Shown: positions 15,155-24,205, counted from the stretch's first letter. The stretch is DNA of 64,000 nucleotides from Seohaeicola zhoushanensis (GCF_014656415.1 NZ_BNCJ01000010.1:110341-174340), one strand, 5' to 3'. The notes: generated by a model from the letters alone, not told the origin. Numbers and translations are program-made.

Positions 15155-17722
15155 ATGAGCGCTCATGTCCCCCGCCCCCTGCAAAACCCCGGAACAAGGC
15201 TGAAGTTCGTCGCTGCCGTGCTCGGACTCAGCATGGCGCTGGTTGCGGGCATGGCCTGGCTGGTACTGAGCGAACTCGAAGAACTCTCGACCGCCAATTC
15301 GGACAACCTGCAGTGGACGCTGGCACAGGCCGACGTTGAATACCTCCGTTTTCGTCTGGCCATCGACGAAGCACGGCACCACGACGGCAGCCTCGCCGAC
15401 GTGCGCCGCCGCTTCGACATATTCTACAGCCGCATGGACACGCTGGAACGCGGGACCGTCTACCAGACGCTTCGCGAGTCGCGCGAGTTCGACGCACCGA
15501 GGGAACGACTGACAACCTTCCTATCCCGAACCATCCCGCTGATCGACGCGCCAGATGCACAGCTTGAAGCCGGGCTCGGAGATCTCGCCGCCCAGGCACT
15601 CGCGATTTCCCCGCACGTGCGCGCGCTGTCGCTATCGGGCCTCTCGGCATTTGCCCAACTCTCCGACCACCGGCGCGCCGAATTGACCAAGACACTCGTA
15701 TCGATGGCCTTTGTGCTCGCCCTTTTGGTCGCCGGGCTGGTACTCCTGGCCTTATCGCTGTTCCGCATGGCGCGGCTGGCGCAGGCCCGCGCACATCAGA
15801 TCGACCAGACCGCGGCACGCTTGACCACCATCATCGAGACCTCGCAGGACGCGATCATCGTGACCAACCGCCAGGGCGAGATACTCGACTTCAGCCCCTC
15901 GGCCGAACGCCTTTTCGGATATGCGCACGGCGAGGCGCTGGGTCAAAAGGCACTCGACCTACTGGTGCCGCCGGAACAGGCTGAGGCGATCCGTCCGAAC
16001 ATGGCGGCCTTGCTGGCGAACGAGCACAAGGAAGGCCCCTGCGAGCGCAAGGGCGAAATCGTCGCCGTCGACAAGTCGGGCCGGGTGTTCCCGGCCGAGT
16101 TCTCGATCGACCTCGCCGACGACGGCGAGACCCACCTTTTCGTCGCCTTTCTGCGCGACATCTCCCAGCGCAAGGTGGCCGAGGCCGGGCTCAAGGACGC
16201 CCGCGACCGCGCGCTGGCAGGCGAGCGCGCCAAGGCCGAATTCCTCGCCGTCATGAGCCACGAGATGCGCACGCCGCTGAACGGCCTCCTGGGCACGATG
16301 GACCTGCTGCACGACCACAGTCTGACGGAACGCCAGACAGCCTTGGTGGAACGGATGCAATCCTCGGGCCGCCTGCTGCTGGGCCTGGTGAACGACGTGC
16401 TCGACCTCTCCAAGTTCGAGGCCGGCAAGATGGAGGCCGAAGCCCGGCCCTTCTCCTTCGCGAAACTGCTCGACGGCGTGGTCGCGACCGCGGCGCCGCT
16501 GGCTGTCGCCAATGGCAACTCGCTGTCCTGGCGCTGGGTCGGACCGGCCAAGGAAGGCGCCGTCGGGGATTCCCGACGCCTCCGGCAGGTGCTGCTGAAC
16601 CTCGTCGGCAACGCGATCAAGTTCACCCGTGGCGGCAAGGTCGAGATCGAAGTGGAATGCATCAAGGCCCCGACACCAATCGCCGAGTTCCGCGTCATCG
16701 ACACCGGTATCGGCATCGCGCCCGAAGATCTCGACCGGATCTTCCAGGACTTCGTGACACTCGACACTTCCTATGCCCGCAAGGCTGGGGGTACCGGCCT
16801 CGGGCTCGGCATCGCGCGCCGTCTCGCAAACCTGATGGGTGGGGCCATCGGCGCCCAGAGCACTGCCAGCCAAGGCACGACCTTCTGGCTGCGCGTGCCC
16901 CTCGTTCCGCTGTCCGAAGCGCTTCTGCCCTCTGATGCGCCGGAGCGCCCGCGCTCGCCGCGCGAAAGCCTCAACCTGCTGATCGTCGAGGACAACGAGA
17001 TCAATCGCTTTGTCCTGCGCGAGATGCTCGAAGGTGCCGGCCATAACGTCACCGAGGCCATCAATGGCCGCGCCGGGGTGGAATGGGCGAATGCCGAACG
17101 CTTCGACGCCATCCTCATGGATATTTCAATGCCGGTCATGGACGGCGTCGAGGCCACGCGCATCATTCGCGCCGGTTCCGGCCCCTCACGCAATGCTCCG
17201 ATCATCGCGGTGACCGCCCACGCGCTGCACGACGAAATCCTGCGGTTCCGCGAGGCGGGGATGGAGCTTTGCATCAGCAAGCCGATCGACCGCACAGTCC
17301 TGATGCAGACGCTTGACCGCATCGGCCCCAATGTTACCGGCCCAACAGCGAAAGCGGCGCCCTCCACGGACGATCTCGTCGACCTGGCTCAGGTTCATAT
17401 CCTGGCGACTGCATTGCACGCCGCCAAGCGCCGCGGCTATCTCGACCGCTTCGCGGCCGAGACCGGACAGGCCGTCACCATTTTGTCCGCTGCGACCGAG
17501 GGCACGCCCGAAATCGCCGCCATCGCTCATAAATGCGCCGGCAGCTGCGCTGCCTTCGGGCTGACCGCCCTGCGCCAGTCGCTGGCCGAAATCGAAACCC
17601 GGATCAAGCAGGGCCAACCGCTCGACCCCGGCCTGATGGCCACGCTGGAGGCAACCTGGACCCAGAGCCTCCAAGCGCTGGAAGGCGCCTTCGGAGCCGA
17701 GATAACGTCAGCCGTGGATTAA
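15155..17722 (+). CDS. Hybrid sensor histidine kinase with PAS, receiver and HPt domains
   Basis: An 855-residue membrane kinase. Helices at about 15-40 and 185-210 flank a periplasmic sensing region. A PAS domain follows (about 222-345: ETSQDAIIVTNRQGEILDF), then HisKA with His369 in VMSHEMRTPLNG, an ATPase domain (LLNLVGNAIKFT, DTGIGIAPEDL, GTGLGLGIARRLA), a receiver with Asp656 (AILMDISMPVMDG), and a C-terminal HPt with His792 (AHKCAGSCAAFG). A complete His-Asp-His relay ending in HPt needs a separate receiver, which fits the response regulator at 11104-11715. It overlaps the convergent wza-like gene by 4 nt at the stops. Confidence 0.93.
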   Translation: MSAHVPRPLQNPGTRLKFVAAVLGLSMALVAGMAWLVLSELEELSTANSDNLQWTLAQADVEYLRFRLAIDEARHHDGSLADVRRRFDIFYSRMDTLERGTVYQTLRESREFDAPRERLTTFLSRTIPLIDAPDAQLEAGLGDLAAQALAISPHVRALSLSGLSAFAQLSDHRRAELTKTLVSMAFVLALLVAGLVLLALSLFRMARLAQARAHQIDQTAARLTTIIETSQDAIIVTNRQGEILDFSPSAERLFGYAHGEALGQKALDLLVPPEQAEAIRPNMAALLANEHKEGPCERKGEIVAVDKSGRVFPAEFSIDLADDGETHLFVAFLRDISQRKVAEAGLKDARDRALAGERAKAEFLAVMSHEMRTPLNGLLGTMDLLHDHSLTERQTALVERMQSSGRLLLGLVNDVLDLSKFEAGKMEAEARPFSFAKLLDGVVATAAPLAVANGNSLSWRWVGPAKEGAVGDSRRLRQVLLNLVGNAIKFTRGGKVEIEVECIKAPTPIAEFRVIDTGIGIAPEDLDRIFQDFVTLDTSYARKAGGTGLGLGIARRLANLMGGAIGAQSTASQGTTFWLRVPLVPLSEALLPSDAPERPRSPRESLNLLIVEDNEINRFVLREMLEGAGHNVTEAINGRAGVEWANAERFDAILMDISMPVMDGVEATRIIRAGSGPSRNAPIIAVTAHALHDEILRFREAGMELCISKPIDRTVLMQTLDRIGPNVTGPTAKAAPSTDDLVDLAQVHILATALHAAKRRGYLDRFAAETGQAVTILSAATEGTPEIAAIAHKCAGSCAAFGLTALRQSLAEIETRIKQGQPLDPGLMATLEATWTQSLQALEGAFGAEITSAVD

Positions 17723-18945
17723 GGCACCACCGCGATGGCGCCTGCCAGCGCCATCAGCCGTGCAATCTCCGAGATATTGGTGATGCCGCTGTCGTAACAG
17801 GCGATGGCATCGCCCGGTAGCAGGTAGGGGTCGTAGTCGTCCCGGTCCGCGCGCGAGCGCATGGTTTCGACCTTGCGCTGGATCACCACCGAAACCCCGG
17901 TCATCGGATTGCGAGAAAACAGCGCCGCCGAGCGATCCGCGCTCGACGCGCGTGGGCCGCCGACGCAATTCGCATCGATCACCGCCTGCATGAAACGTGT
18001 GCCATAGGGCACCTCGCGCACTGTCTGGCCGATGGCCGAAGGCGCATTGCCCGCCGCCGGCTGCGTCAGGTTCGACAGATAGAGCGAAATCCCAGGCGGG
18101 CTGATCAGACCGGGACGCATCATCTTGTCCTGGAAGCAGAGCCTCGTCGGCACCTCGATCTCGTCACCCCCGATTAGCATTACGTCCTCGAAGGTCCGCC
18201 CTTCGAGAACTCCGCGCAGGTCAAGCGTGTAATGCGTACCGTTCCTCGTGATCCGGACCGCCGAAAGGTCGGCATCCGGTCGGATCCCCCCGGCACGCCG
18301 CAGTGCGACCGACAGGTTGCGCCCTTCCGTCGAGGCCCCCAGCGCTTCTTGCCGCCGGCTGTCGACCTGATCGCCCGGCACGCCGCCGATATCCACTGGC
18401 TGTGGTTCGAACACCGCGCCGGTGACACCGACACGGGCCGATGCGAAATCCTTCACCAGAAGCGCGATATCCGGCGCGTCGTCGTAATACCCCCCGGCCA
18501 GAAGCGCGCGGCGCACGTCTGCGGCTACTTGTGCGGTGCTGCGCCCCTGCGCCGGAACCGGCTTGAGATAGGGCAGCTTGAGCGTTCCATCCCGCGAAAT
18601 CACGTAATCGCCGGTGAAGGTGGTGTCTTCGGGCATCCGGAAATCGACCAGGTCGCCCCGCGACAGCACCTCTCCGCGCAGGGCAGCCGGGATGATACCG
18701 CTGTATTTGCCGCCCCCGCCGCTGCCCTGGGCTTCCGCCGCGAAGGGCCGGCATTTCGAGGCATTGATCTGCGGCGCCAACAGATACCCCACCGCATCCC
18801 TCGACACAGCAAAATCACGATATTGCGCCTGGTAGGCACCGCCGGTCGCAACCGGTTCGAGGTTGTCGGACACGGGAACAGCCGAACAAGCGCCCATCAA
18901 CAGCGCCAGCACGCTGGCCGAGGTGGTCTTGCGGCTAAAATGCAC
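17719..18945 (-). CDS. Wza-type polysaccharide export lipoprotein
   Basis: An outer-membrane export channel component of 408 residues. The N terminus has a lipobox (LLMGACSAVP). The Poly_export domain follows: GDLVDFRMPEDTTFTGDYV, DGTLKLPYLKPVPAQGRST and ALLVKDFASARVGVTGAV. SLBB-like segments come next (NLSVALRRAGGIRPDADLSAVRI, ALFSRNPMTGVSVVIQRK). The tail GDAIACYDSGITNISEIARL leads into a final hydrophobic helix. The start is GTG 18945, preceded by AGGGAT. With the flippase it shares a divergent promoter region that carries EPS box 4. Confidence 0.88.
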   Translation of the reverse strand: MHFSRKTTSASVLALLMGACSAVPVSDNLEPVATGGAYQAQYRDFAVSRDAVGYLLAPQINASKCRPFAAEAQGSGGGGKYSGIIPAALRGEVLSRGDLVDFRMPEDTTFTGDYVISRDGTLKLPYLKPVPAQGRSTAQVAADVRRALLAGGYYDDAPDIALLVKDFASARVGVTGAVFEPQPVDIGGVPGDQVDSRRQEALGASTEGRNLSVALRRAGGIRPDADLSAVRITRNGTHYTLDLRGVLEGRTFEDVMLIGGDEIEVPTRLCFQDKMMRPGLISPPGISLYLSNLTQPAAGNAPSAIGQTVREVPYGTRFMQAVIDANCVGGPRASSADRSAALFSRNPMTGVSVVIQRKVETMRSRADRDDYDPYLLPGDAIACYDSGITNISEIARLMALAGAIAVVP

Positions 18946-19037
18946 TGGATCCCTGCTCCCGCGCGGTTCTCGTTATGGTTGCAGGGAATATAGCGGCCCC
19001 GGGACCGCTACGTCCATCACCACGAAGGCCCTGTCCC

Positions 19038-19055
19038 CCTATCCGATCGGATAGT
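19038..19055. promoter_or_regulatory. EPS box 4 between wza-like and flippase genes
   Basis: CCTATCC-GATC-GGATAGT: the arms match the other boxes except for the last base. It lies 92 nt from the wza-like start and 116 nt from the flippase start, so one site could serve both directions. On the minus side a TATATT at 18988-18993 could be the -10 element of the wza-like gene. Confidence 0.65.
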
Positions 19056-19171
19056 GACCTCACCTGTTGCGCCACTGCACTGTCCGCCCGTGCGGAGGAC
19101 GAGGCCGGGCCGGCACGGTAGAAATGGGACACGTCTGCCAGGGACGCCACTCACGAAACCGGGTTATTGTC

Positions 19172-20407
19172 ATGTCACACAGCCGTTTTGGCACCTTCGC
19201 GACCAACCTGATGGCATATTGCCTGTCAGAAGCGGCCGCCAAGGCGTCGCGCCTGCTGGTCGTCGTGGCAGTGGCCCGAATCCTGGACGCCAGCGCGATC
19301 GGTATAGCTGCGGTCGCGCTGGCAACTTCCGACATCCTCAAGTCGCTGACCGAGAACGGTGTCGGCCAGCGCATCGTCGCCGCGCCCGCAGCCGAGTTCG
19401 AGGCGACTTGCGCGACCGCCCGCAAGATCTTCCGCGTCTGGTGCCTGGGTCTCTTCGCGCTGCAGCTGGTGGTCGGCGGCGTCATCGGGCTGGTGCAGCA
19501 CGATCCCCTTCCCTTCCTGCTGATCGCAGTTCTGGCTGGCGAATACCTCTTCATGCCGGCCGGGCTGGTGCAATGCGCCCTCGCGATGCGCCAGGGCAAG
19601 ATGCGCCAGACCGCCACCATTGCCGCCGGCCAGACCGTCGGCGCCAACACGATGACCGCGCTGCTGGTGCTTGTCCTGCCCGGCCCGATGGCACTTGTGC
19701 TGCCCCGCCTCTTGGCCGCACCGATCTGGACCATCGCCATGCGCCGCCTGGCACCCTGGCGTCCGGCACCCGGCGTGCAAGGCGCGCCGCTGCGCCCCTT
19801 CTTCTCCTACGGCTGGGCCGTGCTCGGGGTGGAACTGGTCAAGGCGCTGCGCTTCCAAGCCGACAAGCTGATCGTCGGGATGCTACTCGGCACCGAGGCG
19901 CTCGGCATCTATTTCATGGCCTTCAATGCCGGCCTGGGGTTGGCCAACTCTTTCTCTCAGGCCTTCTCCATCGTGCTCTTCCCGCACCTCTGTACCGCCG
20001 CTGACCACCGCGTTGCCCTGCGCCAGGCGCTGGCGCTGAGCCTCGGCCTCATAACGCCCGCCGTCGTGCTCCAGGCCCTGCTGGCCCCGGTTTATGTTCC
20101 CTTGCTGCTCGGCCCCGGCTGGGCCGATATCTCTGGCATCGTCTCGGTTCTCTGCCTTGCCGCCGTGCCCGGCATCGTCTGGACCGCCGCGGCCCAATGG
20201 CTGCGCGCCAATGACCAGCCGCGGCGCGAACTGAGCGTTACCGTCGCCCTCACCGCCGCCCTGATCGCCAATACCATGCTCATGGCCCCGCTCGGACTGT
20301 CGGCCATCGCCTGGGGCTATCTGGTCGTCGCCACCGTGGTCCAGGTCGCCGCCGCACTCGCGGCGCTGGCCCCGACATTCGCCAATGCGCCCGCCCGAAA
20401 GGTGTGA
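19172..20407 (+). CDS. Polysaccharide flippase (Wzx, MOP superfamily)
   Basis: A 411-residue protein with about 12 hydrophobic helices, carrying the N-terminal signature of the polysaccharide synthesis family (YCLSEAAAKASRLLVVVAVARILDASAIGIAAVALAT, read in short blocks). It would flip lipid-linked repeat units to the periplasm, where the protein at 8256-9536 would use them. ATG 19172 is chosen because the family similarity starts there; the ribosome site is weak. The first of four co-directional genes ending at 23351. Confidence 0.87.
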   Translation: MSHSRFGTFATNLMAYCLSEAAAKASRLLVVVAVARILDASAIGIAAVALATSDILKSLTENGVGQRIVAAPAAEFEATCATARKIFRVWCLGLFALQLVVGGVIGLVQHDPLPFLLIAVLAGEYLFMPAGLVQCALAMRQGKMRQTATIAAGQTVGANTMTALLVLVLPGPMALVLPRLLAAPIWTIAMRRLAPWRPAPGVQGAPLRPFFSYGWAVLGVELVKALRFQADKLIVGMLLGTEALGIYFMAFNAGLGLANSFSQAFSIVLFPHLCTAADHRVALRQALALSLGLITPAVVLQALLAPVYVPLLLGPGWADISGIVSVLCLAAVPGIVWTAAAQWLRANDQPRRELSVTVALTAALIANTMLMAPLGLSAIAWGYLVVATVVQVAAALAALAPTFANAPARKV

Positions 20408-20408
20408 C

Positions 20409-21323
20409 GTGACCCGCTTCACCATCATTGTTCCCTGCTACAACGCCGAGGCGACGCTAGGCGAAACCCTGGACAGCCTACGTGCACAGACCCTGCCTGA
20501 CTGGGACTGCCTACTGGTCGACGACGGCTCGACCGACAGCACCCGAGCCATCGCCGAAGCGGCAGCACGGCGGGACAACCGGTTCCGTGTCGTTGCCAAC
20601 CCGGGCAAGGGCCCCAGTTCCGCCCGCAACCTGGCCCTGTCCGAGGGGCGCGGCACCGACATCGCCTTCTGTGACGCCGATGACCTTTGGCTGCCCGCCA
20701 AGCTCGCCGAGGCCGCCGAAACGCTCGAGCGAACCGGTGCGGCGGCGACTTTCGGCCAGATCGCCTTCTTCGACGGCACCCAGTCAAGGACGCTGTCGCA
20801 GGTGCCCGGCAAGCCCCTAAGCGTCCCGATGCTGCTCGGCGAGAACCCCGTCTGCACCATGTCCAACCTGGTCATCCGTCGCGAGGCGTTCCAAGCGACG
20901 GGTGGTTTCGACTCCACGATGGTCCACAACGAAGACCTCGAATGGCTGATCCGCCTGGTCGCCGCGGGCCACGAAGTGATTGGGACAGACCGGCTCCAGG
21001 TCCGCTACCGCACAATGCCCACGGGCCTCTCCTCCAACCTCGAGGCCATGCGCGCCGGACGCGCCCGAGCGCTGGAGACTGCCGCACGCTACGGATTTAC
21101 CGCCGATCCCCGCGCCGAGGCGGTGCACCTGCGCTACCTCGCCCGGCGTGCCCTTCGCGTCGACGCCCCGGCGGGCGAGGCCCTCAAATTCGCCTTGGCC
21201 GGTGTCGCCACCAGCCCGCGCGGATTTTTCGGCGACGCGCGCCGGGGCCTACTTACGCTGGCCGGCGCGCTAGCCGCCCCGATTTGTCCGCGCCCCCTGC
21301 GCCACGCCCTCTTCGCCTTCTGA
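20409..21323 (+). CDS. Glycosyltransferase family 2
   Basis: A 304-residue cytoplasmic inverting glycosyltransferase. The GT-A fold is clear: FTIIVPCYNAEATLGETLDSL, LLVDDGSTDST, SARNLALSEG, metal-binding CDADDLW and NEDLEWLIRL with the probable catalytic acidic residues. Start GTG 20409, with AAAGG upstream, lies 2 nt after the flippase stop, so the genes are coupled. It is similar in layout to the next gene, as if one arose from the other by duplication. Donor and acceptor are unknown. Confidence 0.9.
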   Translation: MTRFTIIVPCYNAEATLGETLDSLRAQTLPDWDCLLVDDGSTDSTRAIAEAAARRDNRFRVVANPGKGPSSARNLALSEGRGTDIAFCDADDLWLPAKLAEAAETLERTGAAATFGQIAFFDGTQSRTLSQVPGKPLSVPMLLGENPVCTMSNLVIRREAFQATGGFDSTMVHNEDLEWLIRLVAAGHEVIGTDRLQVRYRTMPTGLSSNLEAMRAGRARALETAARYGFTADPRAEAVHLRYLARRALRVDAPAGEALKFALAGVATSPRGFFGDARRGLLTLAGALAAPICPRPLRHALFAF

Positions 21324-21335
21324 AAGGACCAACCG

Positions 21336-22319
21336 ATGCCCGAAGCCTCCATCGTCGTCCCCGCCTGCAACGCCGAAGCGACCCTCCCCGAAACGCTCCG
21401 CTCGCTCTGCGCCCAGACCCACCCGGACTTCGAGATCGTGGTGGTCGACGACGGATCGACCGACCGGACCGCAGCCATTGTGCGCGGCATGGGCGATCGC
21501 CGCCTGCGCCTGGTGCAGCAGCCGAACCGGGGCCTCGCCGGTGCACGCAACAGCGGTATCGAGGCCGCCTGCGGTGCCTTCATCGGCCTCTGCGATGCCG
21601 ATGATCTCTGGCGCCCGACCAAGCTGGCCGCCCATGTCGAGCACCTGAAATCCGACCCGTCCATCGGGCTCAGCTTCTCCGGCTCGGAACTGATCGACGA
21701 GACCAGTCGCTCGGTGGGCATTGCACAACGCCCCAGGCTCCACGGCATCGGCGCCGCCCATGTGTTCCGCCGCAATCCGGTTGGCAACGGTTCGGCCCCG
21801 GTTCTGCGCCGCGAGGCGCTGGCCGCACTCGCCTGGCGCCCGGCCCCTGAGACCCTGCGCGACTGGGTCTTCGACGAGACATTCCGCCAGTCCGAGGACA
21901 TCGAGTGCTGGCTCCGCCTGGCGCTGACCACAGACTGGCGCATCGAAGGCGTGCCCGGACTGCTCACGCGCTACCGCGTCGCCAACGGCGGCCTCTCGGC
22001 GGGCACCGATCGCCAATTCGCCTCGTGGGAGCGGATGGTCAACAAGCTCACCCCAGTTGCGCCCGCCTTCATGGCACGCCACGCACCGGCGGCGCGGGCC
22101 TACCAGCAGAGGTACCTGGCCCGCCGCGCGATCAGCACCGGCGACGGTACTCAGGCGATGCAGCGGCTCCGCGCCGCTTTCGGCCAGTCCTGGGCGCCGC
22201 TGGTCGAGGAGCCGCGCAAGACGCTTGTCACCCTGGCCGCGGCCGGCGTGCTGTGCGCCGTTGGCCCCCAGGCTCTGACTCGTGCGCGTCACCTCCTGTC
22301 CGCACGCCAATCCGCCTGA
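21336..22319 (+). CDS. Glycosyltransferase family 2
   Basis: A 327-residue GT-A enzyme: ASIVVPACNAEATLPETLRSL, EIVVVDDGSTDRT, LAGARNSGIEAA, CDADDLWRP and the acidic motif SEDIECWLRL. It begins 12 nt after the preceding family 2 enzyme with SD GAAAGG. The shared N-terminal wording (AEATL.ETL.SL.AQT) suggests recent paralogy with the upstream enzyme, while the C-terminal acceptor regions differ. It probably adds one sugar of the exopolysaccharide repeat unit. Confidence 0.9.
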   Translation: MPEASIVVPACNAEATLPETLRSLCAQTHPDFEIVVVDDGSTDRTAAIVRGMGDRRLRLVQQPNRGLAGARNSGIEAACGAFIGLCDADDLWRPTKLAAHVEHLKSDPSIGLSFSGSELIDETSRSVGIAQRPRLHGIGAAHVFRRNPVGNGSAPVLRREALAALAWRPAPETLRDWVFDETFRQSEDIECWLRLALTTDWRIEGVPGLLTRYRVANGGLSAGTDRQFASWERMVNKLTPVAPAFMARHAPAARAYQQRYLARRAISTGDGTQAMQRLRAAFGQSWAPLVEEPRKTLVTLAAAGVLCAVGPQALTRARHLLSARQSA

Positions 22320-22331
22320 GCGAGGCCCCAG

Positions 22332-23351
22332 ATGATCCGCGTCCTGCACCTGATCGACGACACCACCCCCGGCGGCGTGACCCGTTATCTCGAGTTCATC
22401 CGCCACCACCCCGCCATGACCGGCGTGGCCCGGCACCAGATCCGGTTGGTCACCCGCAATCGCCTGCGCGCCGAGCGTGTTACCGCCGACATCGTGGTCT
22501 CGCACCTCGCGATCTCCTGGCGCGGCCTGCCGCAGTTCATGGCCCTGCGCGCCGCCAACCCGAAGGTGCCGCTTATCCACGTCGAACACAGCTATTGCGA
22601 AGGCTTCGTCGCAGCACGGGTCTCCAAACGCGACCGTTTCTACACCCTGCTGCGTTGCTCCTACTCGCTCTTTGATCGGGTTGTCGCCGTGAGCGAAGGC
22701 CAGGCCGGCTGGTTCAACCGCCACCGCCTGGTTGCCGCCGATGCCCTCGCGGTAATCCCGCCCTGTGTCGACCTCTCGGCCTTCCGCGCCCTCGACGCGC
22801 CCACCGGCCCGGTCGACGTGATCGGCGCCTTTGGTCGCCTCGACCAGCAAAAGGGGTTCGACCTGCTGATCCGCGCCTATCGCCAGGTGAAAGGCCAGGC
22901 CGTCCTGCGGATTCACGGTGAAGGCCCTGAACGGGCCGCGCTCGAGGCCTTGGCCGAGGGCGACCGCCGTATCCAATTCACCGGCTTCGTCGCCGATCCC
23001 GCCGCGGCCATGGCGCAATGCGATGCCGTGGTGATGCCGTCGCGCTGGGAACCATACGGCATCGTCGCACTGGAAGCGCTCACCGCCCGCCGTCCGCTGC
23101 TGACCTCCCCCGTCGACGGGCTGAATGACCACCGCACCGCCGGTGCGCAATGCATCCGGGGCGCGTCGGTCGAAGTCTGGGCGGATGCCCTGCGCGACCT
23201 GGTGAACGGCCGCACGGGTGCGCTCAATGTAAGCCCGTTCCGCACGCCCGAGCAGACCACGGCCGCGTTGTGGCAGAAATTGCTGGAGGACATTGCAATT
23301 CAGCCGAGGACAAGCGGCACGGAAACGCCCCGCCAATCCTCGGCCAGCTAA
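22332..23351 (+). CDS. Glycosyltransferase family 4
   Basis: A 339-residue retaining GT-B enzyme. The C-terminal donor domain shows GAFGRLDQQKGFDLLIRAYR, GEGPERAALEAL, FTGFVADPAAAMAQCDAVVMPSRWEPYGIVALEAL in sequence, with the E(x7)E motif of the family. The N-terminal half carries the acceptor site (HLIDDTTPGGVTRYLEF). SD GAGCGAGG precedes ATG 22332. It is the last gene of this EPS operon and converges on the BKACE gene 13 nt away. Confidence 0.9.
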   Translation: MIRVLHLIDDTTPGGVTRYLEFIRHHPAMTGVARHQIRLVTRNRLRAERVTADIVVSHLAISWRGLPQFMALRAANPKVPLIHVEHSYCEGFVAARVSKRDRFYTLLRCSYSLFDRVVAVSEGQAGWFNRHRLVAADALAVIPPCVDLSAFRALDAPTGPVDVIGAFGRLDQQKGFDLLIRAYRQVKGQAVLRIHGEGPERAALEALAEGDRRIQFTGFVADPAAAMAQCDAVVMPSRWEPYGIVALEALTARRPLLTSPVDGLNDHRTAGAQCIRGASVEVWADALRDLVNGRTGALNVSPFRTPEQTTAALWQKLLEDIAIQPRTSGTETPRQSSAS

Positions 23352-23364
23352 CCCTGGCGGCGGT

Positions 23365-24198
23365 TCACGCCGCCGTCAGGCCCAGGATCCGCCGCGCCGT
23401 CTTCCAGTCGGCAACGGGGCGCTCGTATTTCTCGCAGAGTTCAGCCGCCCGCCGCACCAGCGCGGCATTCGACGGCGCCAGGCGGTCCTTGTCGAGCCGC
23501 ACGTTGTCCTCGAGACCGGTGCGCGCATGACCGCCCGAAGAGATCGCCCATTCGTTTATGACGATCTGCTTCGGCCCGATCCCGGCGGCACACCAGGCGG
23601 CATCCTCTCCGAACATCCGCTTGACGGTGTGGATGTAGAAATCGAAGACCTCGCGGTCGACCGGCATCGCGTTTTTCACGCCCATGACGAACTGAACATA
23701 GGGCGTTGCCGCGATCCGGCCCTCGCCATGCATCTTCGCGGCCTGGAAGATATGCGAAAGATCAAAGGCTTCGATCTCGGGCTTCACGTTGTACTTCAGC
23801 ATTTCTCCCGCCAGCCAGTCGACCAGATCCGGCGGGTTCTCGTAGACCCGCGTCGGGAAGTTGTTCGACCCGACCGAGAGCGAGGCCATGTCCGGCGCAA
23901 GCGGCAACATGCCGCCCCGCGCCTGACCCGCGCCTGACCGCCCGCCGGTCGAGAACTGGATGATCATGCCGGGGCAATGCTTCTCCAGCCCTTCCTTCAG
24001 GCGGGCGAATTTCTCCGGGTCCGAGCTCGGTGTCTCGTCGTCGTTGCGCACATGCGCATGGCAGATGGTAGCTCCGGCCTCGAAGGCCTCCTGCGTGCTC
24101 TCCACCTGTTCCGAAACCGTGATCGGAACCGCCGGGTTATTTGCCTTGGTCGGCAAGGACCCGGTGATCGCCACGCAGATGATGCAGGGTTTGCTCAT
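23365..24198 (-). CDS. BKACE-family beta-keto acid cleavage enzyme (DUF849) in the pca operon
   Basis: A 277-residue TIM-barrel enzyme of the 3-keto-5-aminohexanoate cleavage family, which cleaves a beta-keto acid with acetyl-CoA to acetoacetate and a new CoA thioester. The zinc site is seen in CHAHVRN, and other family blocks are IIQFSTGG, EAFDLSHIFQA, YVQFVMGV, and WAISSGGHARTGLEDNVR. Start ATG 24198 has SD TGAGG, 7 nt after pcaG. In this operon the likely substrate is beta-ketoadipate, giving succinyl-CoA and acetoacetate (inference). Confidence 0.85.
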   Translation of the reverse strand: MSKPCIICVAITGSLPTKANNPAVPITVSEQVESTQEAFEAGATICHAHVRNDDETPSSDPEKFARLKEGLEKHCPGMIIQFSTGGRSGAGQARGGMLPLAPDMASLSVGSNNFPTRVYENPPDLVDWLAGEMLKYNVKPEIEAFDLSHIFQAAKMHGEGRIAATPYVQFVMGVKNAMPVDREVFDFYIHTVKRMFGEDAAWCAAGIGPKQIVINEWAISSGGHARTGLEDNVRLDKDRLAPSNAALVRRAAELCEKYERPVADWKTARRILGLTAA

Positions 24199-24205
24199 GA
24201 CAGCC

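Noticed and set aside
21270..23336. 688-codon minus-strand frame opposite the glycosyltransferases
   Set aside because: The plus-strand genes have unmistakable GT2 and GT4 motifs and ribosome sites; the antisense product has no recognisable domain.
23356..23374. GC hairpin between the GT4 and BKACE stops as a terminator
   Set aside because: The arms (GGCGGCG/CGCCGCC) overlap the BKACE stop region and no U-tract follows on either strand; termination is possible but not supported.
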